DNA from: Gemmatimonadota bacterium
Lineage (GTDB): Bacteria > Gemmatimonadota > Gemmatimonadetes > Longimicrobiales > Longimicrobiaceae
Direction of reading: 5' to 3'
DNA: 14,053 nucleotides
Assembly: GCA_019348475.1 (NCBI GenBank)
Contig: JAHWJJ010000056.1
Coordinates: forward strand, 1 to 14,053
Numbering within the stretch: the first letter of the stretch is position 1; every line of letters begins with the position of its first letter. Shown here one piece after another: positions 6,956 to 13,919 of this stretch. Below the pieces are notes generated by a model, which ran no database searches, had not been told where the DNA came from, and saw only the letters and a program-made list of their open reading frames with translations. A program made the translations under genes and the position numbers.

Positions 6956-8530
6956 ATGAAGAGAACCGCATGGTGCGCGCTGGGCGCGGCCGCGCTGGCC
7001 GCCGCGCCGCTCCCCGCGCAGCCGGAGTGGACCACCACGGACCGCGTGCTGCAGGCGATCTGGGAAGAAGGGACGCGGCGGTCGCAGCTGGAGCCGCTGG
7101 CGCAGGCGCTGCTCGATTCGCTGGGCCCGCGCCTTACGGCGACGCCGGGGATGTTCGCGGCGCAGGCCTGGGCGGTGCGCAAGTACGCCGAGTGGGGGAT
7201 CCCCGCGCGCAACGAGCGCTACGGCACCTGGCGCGGGTGGGACCGCGGCTACACGCACGTGGACCTGCTCACGCCGCGCGTGCGCACACTGGAAGCGATG
7301 ATGCTGGCGTGGAGCCCCGGCACCGCCGCGCCGGTGGAGGCCGGCGTCGTCGTCCTTCCCGACGTGGCGGATGCCGCCGCGTTCCGCGCGTGGCTGCCGA
7401 ACGCGCGCGGCAGGTTCGTGATGATCAGCTTTCCCCCGCCCACCTGCCGCCCGGACGAGAACTGGCAGAAGTGGGCGGTCCCGGCGGACTGGGAGCGCTT
7501 TCGCCAGGAGCGGGCGGAGGCGGCGCAGGCCTGGACCCGGCGGGTGGCGCGGACGGGGCTCACGGCGCGCGACCTTCCCGTGGTGCTGGAGGAGGCGGGC
7601 GCGGCGGGGATCCTGACCAACCTGTGGTCGCAGGGGTGGGGGGTGGAGAAGATCTTCAACGCCCGCACCCGCATGGTTCCCACGGTGGAGCTGAGCTGCG
7701 AGGACTATGGCCTGGTCTACCGCCTGGCGGCCAACGGCGACGATCCCACCCTGCGGATGGACGCCCGCGCCCGGTTCACGGGCGAAGCAACGCCCGTCAG
7801 CAACACCCTGGCGGAGGTGCGCGGGACGCGGAAGCCCGACGAGTACATCATGCTCTCCGCCCACTTCGATTCGTGGGACGGCGCGTCGGGCGCCACCGAC
7901 AACGGCACGGGGACCGTGGTGATGATGGAGGCGATGCGGATCCTCCGCGCCGTGTATCCGCGTCCGAACCGCACCATCCTGGCGGGGCACTGGAGCGGCG
8001 AGGAGCAGGGGCTGAACGGCTCGCGCGCCTTCGCGGAGGACCACCCGGAGGTGGTGCGCGGGCTGCACGCGCTGTTCAACCAGGACAACGGCACGGGGCG
8101 CATCCGCAACATTTCCATGCAGGGCTTTACCCGCGCGGCGCCCGTGTTCCGCCGCTGGCTGGCCGCCATGCCGCCCACGGTCTCGGACAGCGTGAACATC
8201 CAGGACCCCGGGCTGCCCAGCGGCGGCGGATCGGACAACGCCTCGTTCGTCTGCCACGGCGCGCCGGCGTTCGGCCTGGGGTCGCTGTCGTGGGACTACG
8301 GCACCTACACCTGGCACACCAACCGCGACACGTACGACAAGATCTCGTTCGACGACGTGCGGCGGAACGCGCTGATGGTGGCGATGCTGGTGTACCTGGC
8401 TGACCAGGAGCCGGAGCTGCTGCCGCGCGACCGCCTCACGGAGTTCCCCGCGAACCAGCAGACGGGGCAGCCGGGGTCGTGGCCCGCCTGCCCGCCGCCG
8501 GCCCGCACGGCGGCGGAGAGCACCCGCTGA
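6956..8530 (+). CDS. Secreted M28-family zinc metallopeptidase (second copy)
   Basis: A 524-residue precursor with a signal peptide (MKRTAWCALGAAALAAAPLP, cleavage near A21). It is a full-length paralogue of the peptidase at 5001, with the same block order: RSQLEPLAQAL near the N-terminus, a PTCRPDENWQKWA segment, then the M28 site H303/D305 (SAHFDSWD), D315 (GATDN), E349/E350 (SGEEQG), D377 (NQDNG) and H454 (WHTNRDTYDK). All ligands are intact in both copies, so both are probably active. Differences around the site (GGSDNASF here, GSSDHSSF in the first copy) may shift specificity. GGAG lies 7 bases before the ATG. It is the last gene of the operon. Confidence 0.9.
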   Translation: MKRTAWCALGAAALAAAPLPAQPEWTTTDRVLQAIWEEGTRRSQLEPLAQALLDSLGPRLTATPGMFAAQAWAVRKYAEWGIPARNERYGTWRGWDRGYTHVDLLTPRVRTLEAMMLAWSPGTAAPVEAGVVVLPDVADAAAFRAWLPNARGRFVMISFPPPTCRPDENWQKWAVPADWERFRQERAEAAQAWTRRVARTGLTARDLPVVLEEAGAAGILTNLWSQGWGVEKIFNARTRMVPTVELSCEDYGLVYRLAANGDDPTLRMDARARFTGEATPVSNTLAEVRGTRKPDEYIMLSAHFDSWDGASGATDNGTGTVVMMEAMRILRAVYPRPNRTILAGHWSGEEQGLNGSRAFAEDHPEVVRGLHALFNQDNGTGRIRNISMQGFTRAAPVFRRWLAAMPPTVSDSVNIQDPGLPSGGGSDNASFVCHGAPAFGLGSLSWDYGTYTWHTNRDTYDKISFDDVRRNALMVAMLVYLADQEPELLPRDRLTEFPANQQTGQPGSWPACPPPARTAAESTR

Positions 8531-8574
8531 GGCCAAATCCTCCGGTCTTCTGTGCAGACGCCTCTAAAAGCATC

Positions 8575-8613
8575 ACGCGGAGGACGCGGAGGAAGGGATA
8601 GAGGACGCGGAGA
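8575..8613 (+). repeat. Short direct repeats, ACGCGGAGG unit
   Basis: ACGCGGAGG occurs twice in tandem (8575-8583, 8584-8592), and a third near copy, ACGCGGAGA, sits at 8605-8613 inside the terminator stem. The motif looks like a dispersed intergenic element, but copies elsewhere in the genome cannot be checked here. Confidence 0.5.
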
Positions 8614-8636
8614 ACGGACGAGCTCTCCGCGTCCTC
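8601..8636 (+). terminator. Terminator-like hairpin after the peptidase operon
   Basis: GAGGACGCGGAGA (8601-8613) pairs perfectly with TCTCCGCGTCCTC (8624-8636) around a 10-base loop, 70 bases after the last stop codon. It is followed by CCCTTTTCC, a short T-run, so it is likely the end of the peptidase transcript. Confidence 0.6.
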
Positions 8637-8661
8637 CCCTTTTCCCCCGCGTCTCCGGTGC

Positions 8662-8678
8662 GTCAGGCGAAGCCTGAC
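8662..8678 (+). other. Tight hairpin, GTCAGGC-GAA-GCCTGAC
   Basis: A perfect 7-bp stem with a 3-base loop, 26 bases after the terminator-like hairpin. There is no T-run. It may be a second, weak terminator or a structure in the leader of the next gene. Confidence 0.35.
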
Positions 8679-8723
8679 CTCTCTTGTGAACTGAAAGGAG
8701 TTCCCATTGCGGCCCTTTCGGTT

Positions 8724-8741
8724 ATGGGTCGATCGACCCAT
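8724..8741. promoter_or_regulatory. 18-base perfect palindrome, operator candidate
   Basis: ATGGGTCGATCGACCCAT is fully self-complementary with no spacer, 117 bases upstream of the secreted-protein gene. Length and position fit a binding site for a dimeric regulator. No regulator gene lies next to it. Confidence 0.45.
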
Positions 8742-8858
8742 CCGCAAACTCCGGGTGCATGGCAGATTGCCGCGCACGGGAGAGGGGGCTCACCCGGGCC
8801 CTGCTCCACGCGACACCGCCCGACGCGGTGGTCTGCACTCTGAACCCGGAGCACGACG

Positions 8859-9494
8859 ATGAAACACGTCCTCGCGGCTGTTCTCGCGGCCCTTTCGCTG
8901 GCCGCTTCTGCATCCCCGGCGTCCGCCCAGCTCGCGTCCTTCGCCAGCCGCGGCGAGCCTGACCTGGCCACCGTACGCGCGGCGACGGACCGCTTTCGCG
9001 ACGTGAACGTGGCGCTGGCCGAGGGCTACGTGCGCGAACCCATGAACCTTTGCGACACGGCGGAGATGATGGGCCGGCCCGCCGAGCTGGGGGTGATGGG
9101 GATCCACTACTTTCGCCCGGACCTGCTGGGGATCACCGGACCGCCCAACCCGCGGGTGAACGGAACGGGCACGCACACCGACTTCACGCGCCCGTCGATC
9201 CTGATCTACGAGCCGCAGGCCGACGGCTCGCTGCAGCTGGTGGCGGTGGAGAACCTGGTGTTCATCGCCGCGTGGGAGGCGGCGGGGAACACGGCGCCGC
9301 CCACGTTCATGGGCAAGTCGTACGACCTGATGGCGGACGACCCCGCCACGGCCGTGGACGAGGCGCACATGTTCGAGCCGCACTACGACCTGCACGTGTG
9401 GCTGTACCGCGAGAACCCCAACGGGCTCTTCGCGCAGTTCAACCCCAACGCCACCTGCGCCCACCACACGCAGCCGGCCGCGCACAGCCACTGA
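8859..9494 (+). CDS. Secreted conserved protein of unknown function
   Basis: A 211-residue precursor with a clear signal peptide (MKHVLAAVLAALSLAASASP, probable cleavage after ASA at 23). The mature protein begins with a helical stretch (ATVRAATDRFRDVNVALAEG) and a GIHYFRPDLL segment. It then has LIYEPQADGSLQLVAVEN and a C-terminal block YDLHVWLYRENPNGLFAQFN followed by PNATCAHH, ending in AHSH. Two cysteines (in LCDTAEM and TCAHH) and a cluster of histidines (HMFEPHYDLHVW, CAHH, HSH) could form a disulfide or a metal site. I recall similar uncharacterised secreted proteins in other bacteria but know no function. GGAG 8 bases before the ATG supports the start. It converges on the next gene. 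Confidence 0.75.
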   Translation: MKHVLAAVLAALSLAASASPASAQLASFASRGEPDLATVRAATDRFRDVNVALAEGYVREPMNLCDTAEMMGRPAELGVMGIHYFRPDLLGITGPPNPRVNGTGTHTDFTRPSILIYEPQADGSLQLVAVENLVFIAAWEAAGNTAPPTFMGKSYDLMADDPATAVDEAHMFEPHYDLHVWLYRENPNGLFAQFNPNATCAHHTQPAAHSH

Positions 9495-9513
9495 GCCGCC
9501 CGGCGCGGAAAAC

Positions 9514-9545
9514 GAGGAGGCGCCGGAGAATTCCGGCGCCCCCTC
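9514..9545. terminator. Bidirectional terminator between convergent genes
   Basis: A 9-bp stem GGCGCCGGA/TCCGGCGCC (9519-9527, 9532-9540) is extended after one mismatch by GAGG/CCTC. On the minus strand it is followed closely by TTTT (complement of 9509-9512), so it is best as terminator of the minus-strand gene ending at 9544; it overlaps that gene's stop codon. Confidence 0.6.
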
Positions 9546-9951
9546 AAACGTCAAGCGCCTCGACGCCGCGGGCCTGCAGCGAGCCCTTGAGCCAGAACCT
9601 GCGCACCTTCGCGCGCTTGCGGCCTTCCGCCAGCAGGTGGCTGGACTCTTCGGCGCGGTTCATCCCCATGGAGGCCCTGACGCCCAGCCGTGCCGCGACG
9701 TACTCGCCCAGCGGCGCGTCCGGGACCTTTCTCCACGACCTGCGCCCGGTGCGCCCGACGAACACGTCGGCATCGGGCTGCGACGCGTCGGCGAGGGCGA
9801 GCGACTCCGCGCGGCGGAAGGCGCGGTTCGCCTTCGCCTTTCGCCGGGCGATGGCCTTGTGCGCCTTGCCCCGCGATTCCGCAACGGTGTTGCGCCCGTC
9901 CTTGGCGTAGCTCAGCCGCTTCTTCTCCTGCGGCGTTCGCTCTCGCTTCAT
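9544..9951 (-). CDS. Small, very basic conserved hypothetical protein
   Basis: A 135-residue protein rich in Arg and Lys. The N-terminus MKRERTPQEKKRLSYAKDGR followed by RKAKANRAFRR matches a motif I recall from uncharacterised small basic proteins (KRERTPQEKKxLSYxKDRRN); their function is unknown to me, and the charge suggests nucleic-acid binding (inference). I place the start at the ATG 9949-9951 because the recalled family begins there. An ATG at 10030-10032 would add 27 residues of a different character. Neither has a Shine-Dalgarno. A bidirectional hairpin terminates the gene. Confidence 0.6.
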   Translation of the reverse strand: MKRERTPQEKKRLSYAKDGRNTVAESRGKAHKAIARRKAKANRAFRRAESLALADASQPDADVFVGRTGRRSWRKVPDAPLGEYVAARLGVRASMGMNRAEESSHLLAEGRKRAKVRRFWLKGSLQARGVEALDV

Positions 9952-10128
9952 CAACAGCCGTGGTTCAGCGTTTAAAACAGGCCGGCGGCGAACGCGGAAG
10001 TCGAGCCGCACCGCGTGCCCAGGATTGGACATCGTCGTGCCATCGATGACGACGACCGTTCCCGCCCACGGCGTGATCAGCCTGACCTCGCGGCCCCTCC
10101 GTGCGGTCGAAGGCTGGCTCGTCCCTGC
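9952..10128 (-). other. Spacer with an open frame of possible relic origin
   Basis: No independent gene is supported. On the minus strand, the frame of the basic protein stays open back to the stop of the gene at 10129, reading REVRLITPWAGTVVVIDGTT and then NPGHAVRLDFRV. This looks like a beta-rich C-terminal domain piece, perhaps of a decayed enzyme, but it has no start codon before 10032. Confidence 0.3.
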
Positions 10129-10530
10129 TCAGCCGTTGCCGCCGATCTTGCTGCCCGGCTTCGGCAATGGCCTCCGCCAAGCGTCGTATACTTTGTCTCG
10201 TTCCTGCGCCCAGAATTCCAGATTCTCGTCGGGCGTGTCTATGAATCCGAGCTGATTGGCAAGCGAATAAAATCCCAAACCCGGTTTGCCGCTGACGCCC
10301 ACGGCCACGGCGCTAAGCATACGTCGGCCGGCTATCACCTCATCCTCGGCAATCTCACCCAGAATCTGCCCCGTCGCTTGGCTCATTTGGTTGCCAGTCG
10401 TCGGAAGGCCCATGATGAGTGCGATGTCCTGGTATGTTGTCACACCGCGATACTGGGCAGCACGTACAAGCTCAGCGAGCACGTGGAAGTAGACGGTGCT
10501 CCCGCGATACTTGGCTTTCACAACGGACAT
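10129..10530 (-). CDS. Hypothetical protein, possible winged-helix, probably acquired
   Basis: A 133-residue soluble protein I do not recognise with certainty. VYFHVLAELVRAAQYRGVTT then YQDIALIMGLP resembles the winged-helix part of alkyltransferase-like (MGMT/ATL) proteins, where VTTYGDIA precedes the recognition helix. The catalytic PCHR motif of MGMT is absent, and what follows (GNQMSQATGQILGEIAEDEV) differs. Base use is unlike its neighbours: by hand count about 68 percent of third positions are G or C, against nearly all in the cyclase gene. I use the ATG 10528-10530; an in-frame TTG at 10578 is also possible. The gene lies directly behind the truncated cyclase copy, so it was probably inserted at or near that breakpoint. 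Confidence 0.6.
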   Translation of the reverse strand: MSVVKAKYRGSTVYFHVLAELVRAAQYRGVTTYQDIALIMGLPTTGNQMSQATGQILGEIAEDEVIAGRRMLSAVAVGVSGKPGLGFYSLANQLGFIDTPDENLEFWAQERDKVYDAWRRPLPKPGSKIGGNG

Positions 10531-10584
10531 AAATTCTCTCAGTCCGGAGGAGCTAACGAATCGTGGTTCCACTCTCAATGCGCC

Positions 10585-10834
10585 TCACACCTCCTTGGGC
10601 CACTCCCCGTCGAAGGCGACGACGCGGGCGAAGGCCGCTTCGCCACCCTGGAACTTCCAGGGGAAGCAGCCGATGATCAGCCGGCGGTTCTGCAGGTTTG
10701 GGTGGCTGATGTCGCCGCCCAGGTTCTCGATGTGCATGCAGTTCTTGTCGAACAGCTTGTTGTGCGTGAGCTGGGAGTCCTCGTGCGGGAACAGCTTCGC
10801 CACCGCCTCCGGCCCGCCGAACTTGGCCTCCGCC
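10585..10834 (-). pseudogene. 3' fragment of a cyclase-family gene
   Basis: Encodes 83 residues corresponding to 186-267 of the cyclase at 11469 (AEAKFGGPEAVAKLFPHEDS through AFDGEWPKEV) and ends at the same stop. The two stretches align without gaps over 250 bases with about 20 mismatches by hand count, mostly silent; about six residues differ. The catalytic HxGTHxD half is missing, so it cannot be an active enzyme. In frame, it begins directly after the stop of the secreted protein gene at 10861 with a short unrelated AAARRWSPS linker. It is a remnant of a second full copy. Confidence 0.85.
10585..10834 (-). repeat. Direct repeat, copy A (with 11469-11718)
   Basis: A 250-base, ungapped repeat of the 3' end of the intact cyclase gene in the same orientation, about 92 percent identical by hand count. 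The two copies flank the secreted beta-rich protein gene and could recombine to delete it. Confidence 0.85.
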
Positions 10835-10860
10835 GACGGACTCCAGCGCCGCGCGGCCGC

Positions 10861-11397
10861 TCAGGGCACCCGGCCCACCCGGACGGACATAGCCAGGCTG
10901 GCGAACGGCGCGTCCAGGTTCAGGTTCGCGCTGAGTGTGGCGCCCATGTGGGGTAGGCCGCGCGCCACGTACTGCGCCTGCAGCGGAATGCCCACCGTCA
11001 CGAACGTCTCGCCCTCGCGGTCGCCGGAGACCAGCGCCAGCCCGGCGGAGACCGAGCCCCAGTTCGCCTTCCCGACGCGCCTTCCGCGCCCGTACATCAC
11101 CCCCAGCTCGGAAACCACTAGCGACTCTGCCTCCGGCGTCAGTCCCAACTCCATGGTGCTCTGGAAGGTGAGGCGGCCGCTGAACACCCGGTCGCCGCGC
11201 ACCATCGCCACGTCACCGGCAAGGCCAATCCCCACCGTCCCCACCGACACCCCAAGGCCGATCAGAAAGGCGCGCGGCTGCTCGGGCGTCGGCGCCGGGC
11301 GCCCGGTCACGATCTGCGCGCGGGCAGCCGCCGGCATGGCGGCAGAGGCCGCCAGCGCGGCCATCAGTGCCAATGGCAGCAGCGGAGTGTGCTTCAT
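10861..11397 (-). CDS. Small secreted, probably beta-barrel outer-membrane protein
   Basis: A 178-residue precursor with a signal peptide (PLALMAALAASAAMPAAARA, cleavage after A27). The mature part is made of alternating polar/apolar strands rich in Gly, Val and Ser: AFLIGLGVSVGTVGIGLAGD, VFSGRLTFQSTMELG, SVSAGLALVSGD and a final LNLDAPFASLAMSVRVGRVP. This is the pattern of a small beta-barrel or beta-sandwich exported protein; no named family is recognised. AGAGG precedes the ATG by 4 bases. It follows the cyclase by 71 bases and is flanked by the cyclase repeat copies, so it may have been placed here by the same rearrangement. A role as surface porin for the permease substrate is possible but unproven. 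Confidence 0.7.
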   Translation of the reverse strand: MKHTPLLPLALMAALAASAAMPAAARAQIVTGRPAPTPEQPRAFLIGLGVSVGTVGIGLAGDVAMVRGDRVFSGRLTFQSTMELGLTPEAESLVVSELGVMYGRGRRVGKANWGSVSAGLALVSGDREGETFVTVGIPLQAQYVARGLPHMGATLSANLNLDAPFASLAMSVRVGRVP

Positions 11398-11468
11398 CGA
11401 GCCTCTGCAAGGGTGCACCGGGTGCGCAACGGGGCTGGTTCGCCGCGACATGCTCGGGGGCGGCTCGC

Positions 11469-11718
11469 TCACACCTCCTTCGGCCACTCGCCGTCGAAGG
11501 CGACGACGCGGGCGAAGGCGGCTTCGCCGCCCTGGAATTTCCAGGGGAAGCAGCCGATGATCAGGCGCCGGTTCTGCAGGGCCGGGTGGCTGATGTCGCC
11601 GCCCAGGTTCTCGATGTGCATGCAGTTCTTGTCGAACAGCTTGTTGTGCGTGAGCTGGTAGTCCCCGTCCGGGAACAGCCTGGCCACGCCCTCGGGACCG
11701 CCGAACTTCGCCTCCGCC
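11469..11718 (-). repeat. Direct repeat, copy B (cyclase 3' end)
   Basis: The intact-gene copy of the 250-base repeat found again at 10585-10834. The copies lie 634 bases apart, with the secreted-protein gene between them. Confidence 0.85.
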
Positions 11719-12272
11719 TTCGCACGCACGCGGTCGCAGTGGCCGTGCATCCCCTTGCCCAGAAAGCGGCCGATCGGCAGGTCCATCGGGTGGTCCGTCG
11801 ACACCACGTCCACACCCCAGATGTGGATCTCCTTCTCCAGCAGCCACGGCACCATGTCCGGATGCGCGCCGGGGTGCAGGTGGATGTACTTCTCCTCGTC
11901 CGCCTGGTCGCCCCACTGCGCGTAGCGGTGCCACCCGGTGTGCAGCAGCAGGATGTCGCCCTTCTTCACCTCCACGCGCGACTCGATCATCTCCGGCGTG
12001 TAGACGGACAGCTCCTCCATCTCGTCGCTCAGGTTCACGATGACGCCGGGGCCGCACAGCCACTCCATGGGGATCTGGTCGATCGTCATCCCCTTCGTCA
12101 CGAAGTGCCGCGGCGCGTCCAGGTGCGTGCCCATGTGGTTGGACGTCTGGATGTACTGCGCGTTCACGCCGTGCTCCGCTTTGCGTTTGATGTACTTGAC
12201 CTCGAACGGCGGGTAGTACGGCCAGAAGGGCGCCTGCTCGTTCAGCGGCTGCGACAGGTCGTACACTTTCAT
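11469..12272 (-). CDS. Cyclase-family metal-dependent hydrolase (KynB/isatin-hydrolase-like)
   Basis: A 267-residue enzyme of the cyclase family (PF04199-type). The signature HMGTHLDAPRHF (residues 46-57) supplies H46, H50 and D52 as metal ligands and H56 as a second-shell or catalytic residue. Further conserved pieces are LLHTGWHRY (109-117), GVDVVSTDHP (153-162) and CMHIENLGG (217-225). Known members hydrolyse N-formylkynurenine, isatin or related cyclic amides and anhydro compounds using Mn2+ or Zn2+. Length fits the longer isatin-hydrolase-like members. The ATG overlaps the permease stop by 4 bases and has GGAG 6 bases upstream, so the pair is translationally coupled. The likely job is to hydrolyse the compound brought in by the permease. 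Which compound is unknown. Confidence 0.87.
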   Translation of the reverse strand: MKVYDLSQPLNEQAPFWPYYPPFEVKYIKRKAEHGVNAQYIQTSNHMGTHLDAPRHFVTKGMTIDQIPMEWLCGPGVIVNLSDEMEELSVYTPEMIESRVEVKKGDILLLHTGWHRYAQWGDQADEEKYIHLHPGAHPDMVPWLLEKEIHIWGVDVVSTDHPMDLPIGRFLGKGMHGHCDRVRAKAEAKFGGPEGVARLFPDGDYQLTHNKLFDKNCMHIENLGGDISHPALQNRRLIIGCFPWKFQGGEAAFARVVAFDGEWPKEV

Positions 12273-13756
12273 CGGATCTCCGGAAGGGCGGGGGTGAGCC
12301 GCGCGTCGGCCGCGGGGGCGGGCCGCATGAGCGCGTAGTAGGTCAGGAACGAGACGAGCGTGGCCGAGAACCACGCGCCGTCGAACAGAAACCGCAGCCC
12401 CGGTGCCATCAGTCCCACCAGCGCCACCAGCACGCCGGCCGCCAGCGCCACGACCGCGCGGGGGTTGATCCCGTTCGCGTACCGGTAGATGCCATGCTCG
12501 TCGTACAGCGCGCGCACGTCAAGGCGGCCGCGGCGCACCAGCAGGTAGTCCGCCATGATCACGCCTCCGACGGCGCCCAGCAGGCCGCTGTAGGTGAGCA
12601 GCCATCCCTGGTACAGGTCCAGCAGCTTCCAGGGAAAGATCAGCAGGCCGATGACGGCGGCGATCACCCCGCCGGTGCGGAAGGTGATGCGGCTGGGCGC
12701 CAGGTTGGCCAGCGTGAACGCGGGGGAGACGATGTTCGCCGCGATGTTGGTCGTAAGCGTGGCGACGGCGATCACCAGCATGGCGACGATGCCCAGCGCG
12801 GCGCTCCCCTGCTCGGCCGTAAGCCGGGCCACCAGCTCCACCGGGTTCCACATCGCCTGGCCGTACAGCAGCACCGTCGCGCTGGTCACGGCGATGCCGA
12901 TGAAGGCGAAGAGCGGCATGGTGATGAGCAGCCCCAGCGCCTGCCCCACCGTCTGGTCGCGCTGGCTGCGGGCGTAGCGCGTGAAGTCGCTGATGTTGAG
13001 CGAGAGCGTGGCCCAGTACCCCACCATCGCCGTCACCCAGGGAAGGAACACGCCCACGGCGAAGCCGCCGCCGCGCGCGCCCGCATCCGCGGAGAGCCGG
13101 TCCGCGCCGCCCAGCATCCGCCCCCATCCGCCGGACGCACCCACCGCCCACCACAGCAGCGCCACCCCTGCCCCGAGCAGCAGCGGCGCGGCGAGCGTCT
13201 CCAGCCACTTGATCCCCTCCGTCCCCCGCCACACGAACCACAGGCTGATGGCCCAGAAGATCAGGAACGCCAGGTACTGCGGCAGCCCGTGGCCCATGAA
13301 GGTGCCCCCGCCGCCCATCCGCGCCCAGCCGGGCCAGAGGGTGCTGAGGATCACGTGGATAGCCAGCCCGCCCATCCACGTCTGGATGCCGAACCAGCCG
13401 CACGCCACCACCGCGCGCAGCACCGCCGGGATGTGCGCCCCGCGCGTGCCGAACGAGGCGCGCGCGTATACGGGGAAGGGGATGCCGTACCTGGTCCCTG
13501 CGTGGGCGTTGATGACCAGGGGGATCCAGACGATGGCGTTACCCAGCAGCACCGCCAGCAGCGCCATCCGCCAGCTCAATCCCGCCTGGATCATCCCCGC
13601 GGCCAGCATGTAGCTGGGGATGCAGACGCTCATCCCCACCCACAGCGAGGCGATGTGCCACAGGTTCCAGGTGCGGCGCTCCGGCGGCGTGGGCGCCAGG
13701 TCTGCGTTCAGCAGCGGGCTCGCGGGGAGGTGGGGGATGGGATCGGGAGCGGGCAT
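12269..13756 (-). CDS. NCS1-family permease (allantoin/hydantoin/cytosine type)
   Basis: A 495-residue, about 12-helix transporter of the nucleobase:cation symporter-1 family. TM1 holds NLWHIASLWVGMSVCIPSYM (31-50); the substrate-site helix reads VACGWFGIQTWMGG (117-130), where W121 and Q125 match W117 and Q121 of the hydantoin transporter Mhp1; LSLNISDFTRYARSQRDQ (251-268) and TTNIAANIVSPAF (335-347, N337) are the other family signatures. It imports purine- or hydantoin-like rings with Na+ or H+. It is the first gene of the operon and overlaps the cyclase by 4 bases. I take the ATG at 13754-13756; no Shine-Dalgarno is visible, and the N-terminal 25 residues are Pro-rich. No promoter is clear upstream. 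Confidence 0.9.
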   Translation of the reverse strand: MPAPDPIPHLPASPLLNADLAPTPPERRTWNLWHIASLWVGMSVCIPSYMLAAGMIQAGLSWRMALLAVLLGNAIVWIPLVINAHAGTRYGIPFPVYARASFGTRGAHIPAVLRAVVACGWFGIQTWMGGLAIHVILSTLWPGWARMGGGGTFMGHGLPQYLAFLIFWAISLWFVWRGTEGIKWLETLAAPLLLGAGVALLWWAVGASGGWGRMLGGADRLSADAGARGGGFAVGVFLPWVTAMVGYWATLSLNISDFTRYARSQRDQTVGQALGLLITMPLFAFIGIAVTSATVLLYGQAMWNPVELVARLTAEQGSAALGIVAMLVIAVATLTTNIAANIVSPAFTLANLAPSRITFRTGGVIAAVIGLLIFPWKLLDLYQGWLLTYSGLLGAVGGVIMADYLLVRRGRLDVRALYDEHGIYRYANGINPRAVVALAAGVLVALVGLMAPGLRFLFDGAWFSATLVSFLTYYALMRPAPAADARLTPALPEIR

Positions 13757-13863
13757 GGTGAGCGGGTCGGTGGATGCCCGAAAGGGCGGTTCGTGAACGG
13801 CGGTTTGTGCGGCGGGCGACGGCGGGGCGAGGAGTTCCGCAGCTCATCGGGCCCGGACTTCAT

Positions 13864-13884
13864 ATCCTGCGCGGGCAGGATTTT
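13864..13884 (+). terminator. Hairpin with T-run, plus-strand oriented
   Basis: ATCCTGC (13864-13870) pairs with GCAGGAT (13875-13881) around GCGG and runs into TTTTA. It has the form of a plus-strand terminator, yet no plus-strand gene ends nearby. On the minus strand it would lie about 110 bases upstream of the permease start. Confidence 0.35.
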
Positions 13885-13919
13885 ACGGCCGCCGCTGCGC
13901 GGGCGCCCCCCTCCCCCGG

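Larger units (their letters stand above)
8531..8858. other. Repeat-rich intergenic region
   Basis: This 328-base spacer between two plus-strand genes holds no convincing gene. In order it contains direct repeats of ACGCGGAGG/A (8575-8613), a 13-bp terminator-like hairpin, a 7-bp hairpin with a 3-base loop, an AAAGGAG motif without a usable start after it, and an 18-base perfect palindrome. The next gene has its own GGAG 8 bases before its ATG. Confidence 0.6.

Noticed and set aside
6707..8536. 609-codon minus-strand open frame
   Set aside because: Antisense shadow of the second M28 peptidase and part of the ABM-like gene; the sense strand has complete catalytic motifs.
8575..8613. CRISPR-like repeats
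   Set aside because: Units are only 9 bases, two in direct tandem without spacers of constant length; no cas genes.
10015..10956. 313-codon plus-strand frame
   Set aside because: Covers the antisense of three minus-strand genes; the minus strand has recognisable proteins and a repeat with conserved coding.
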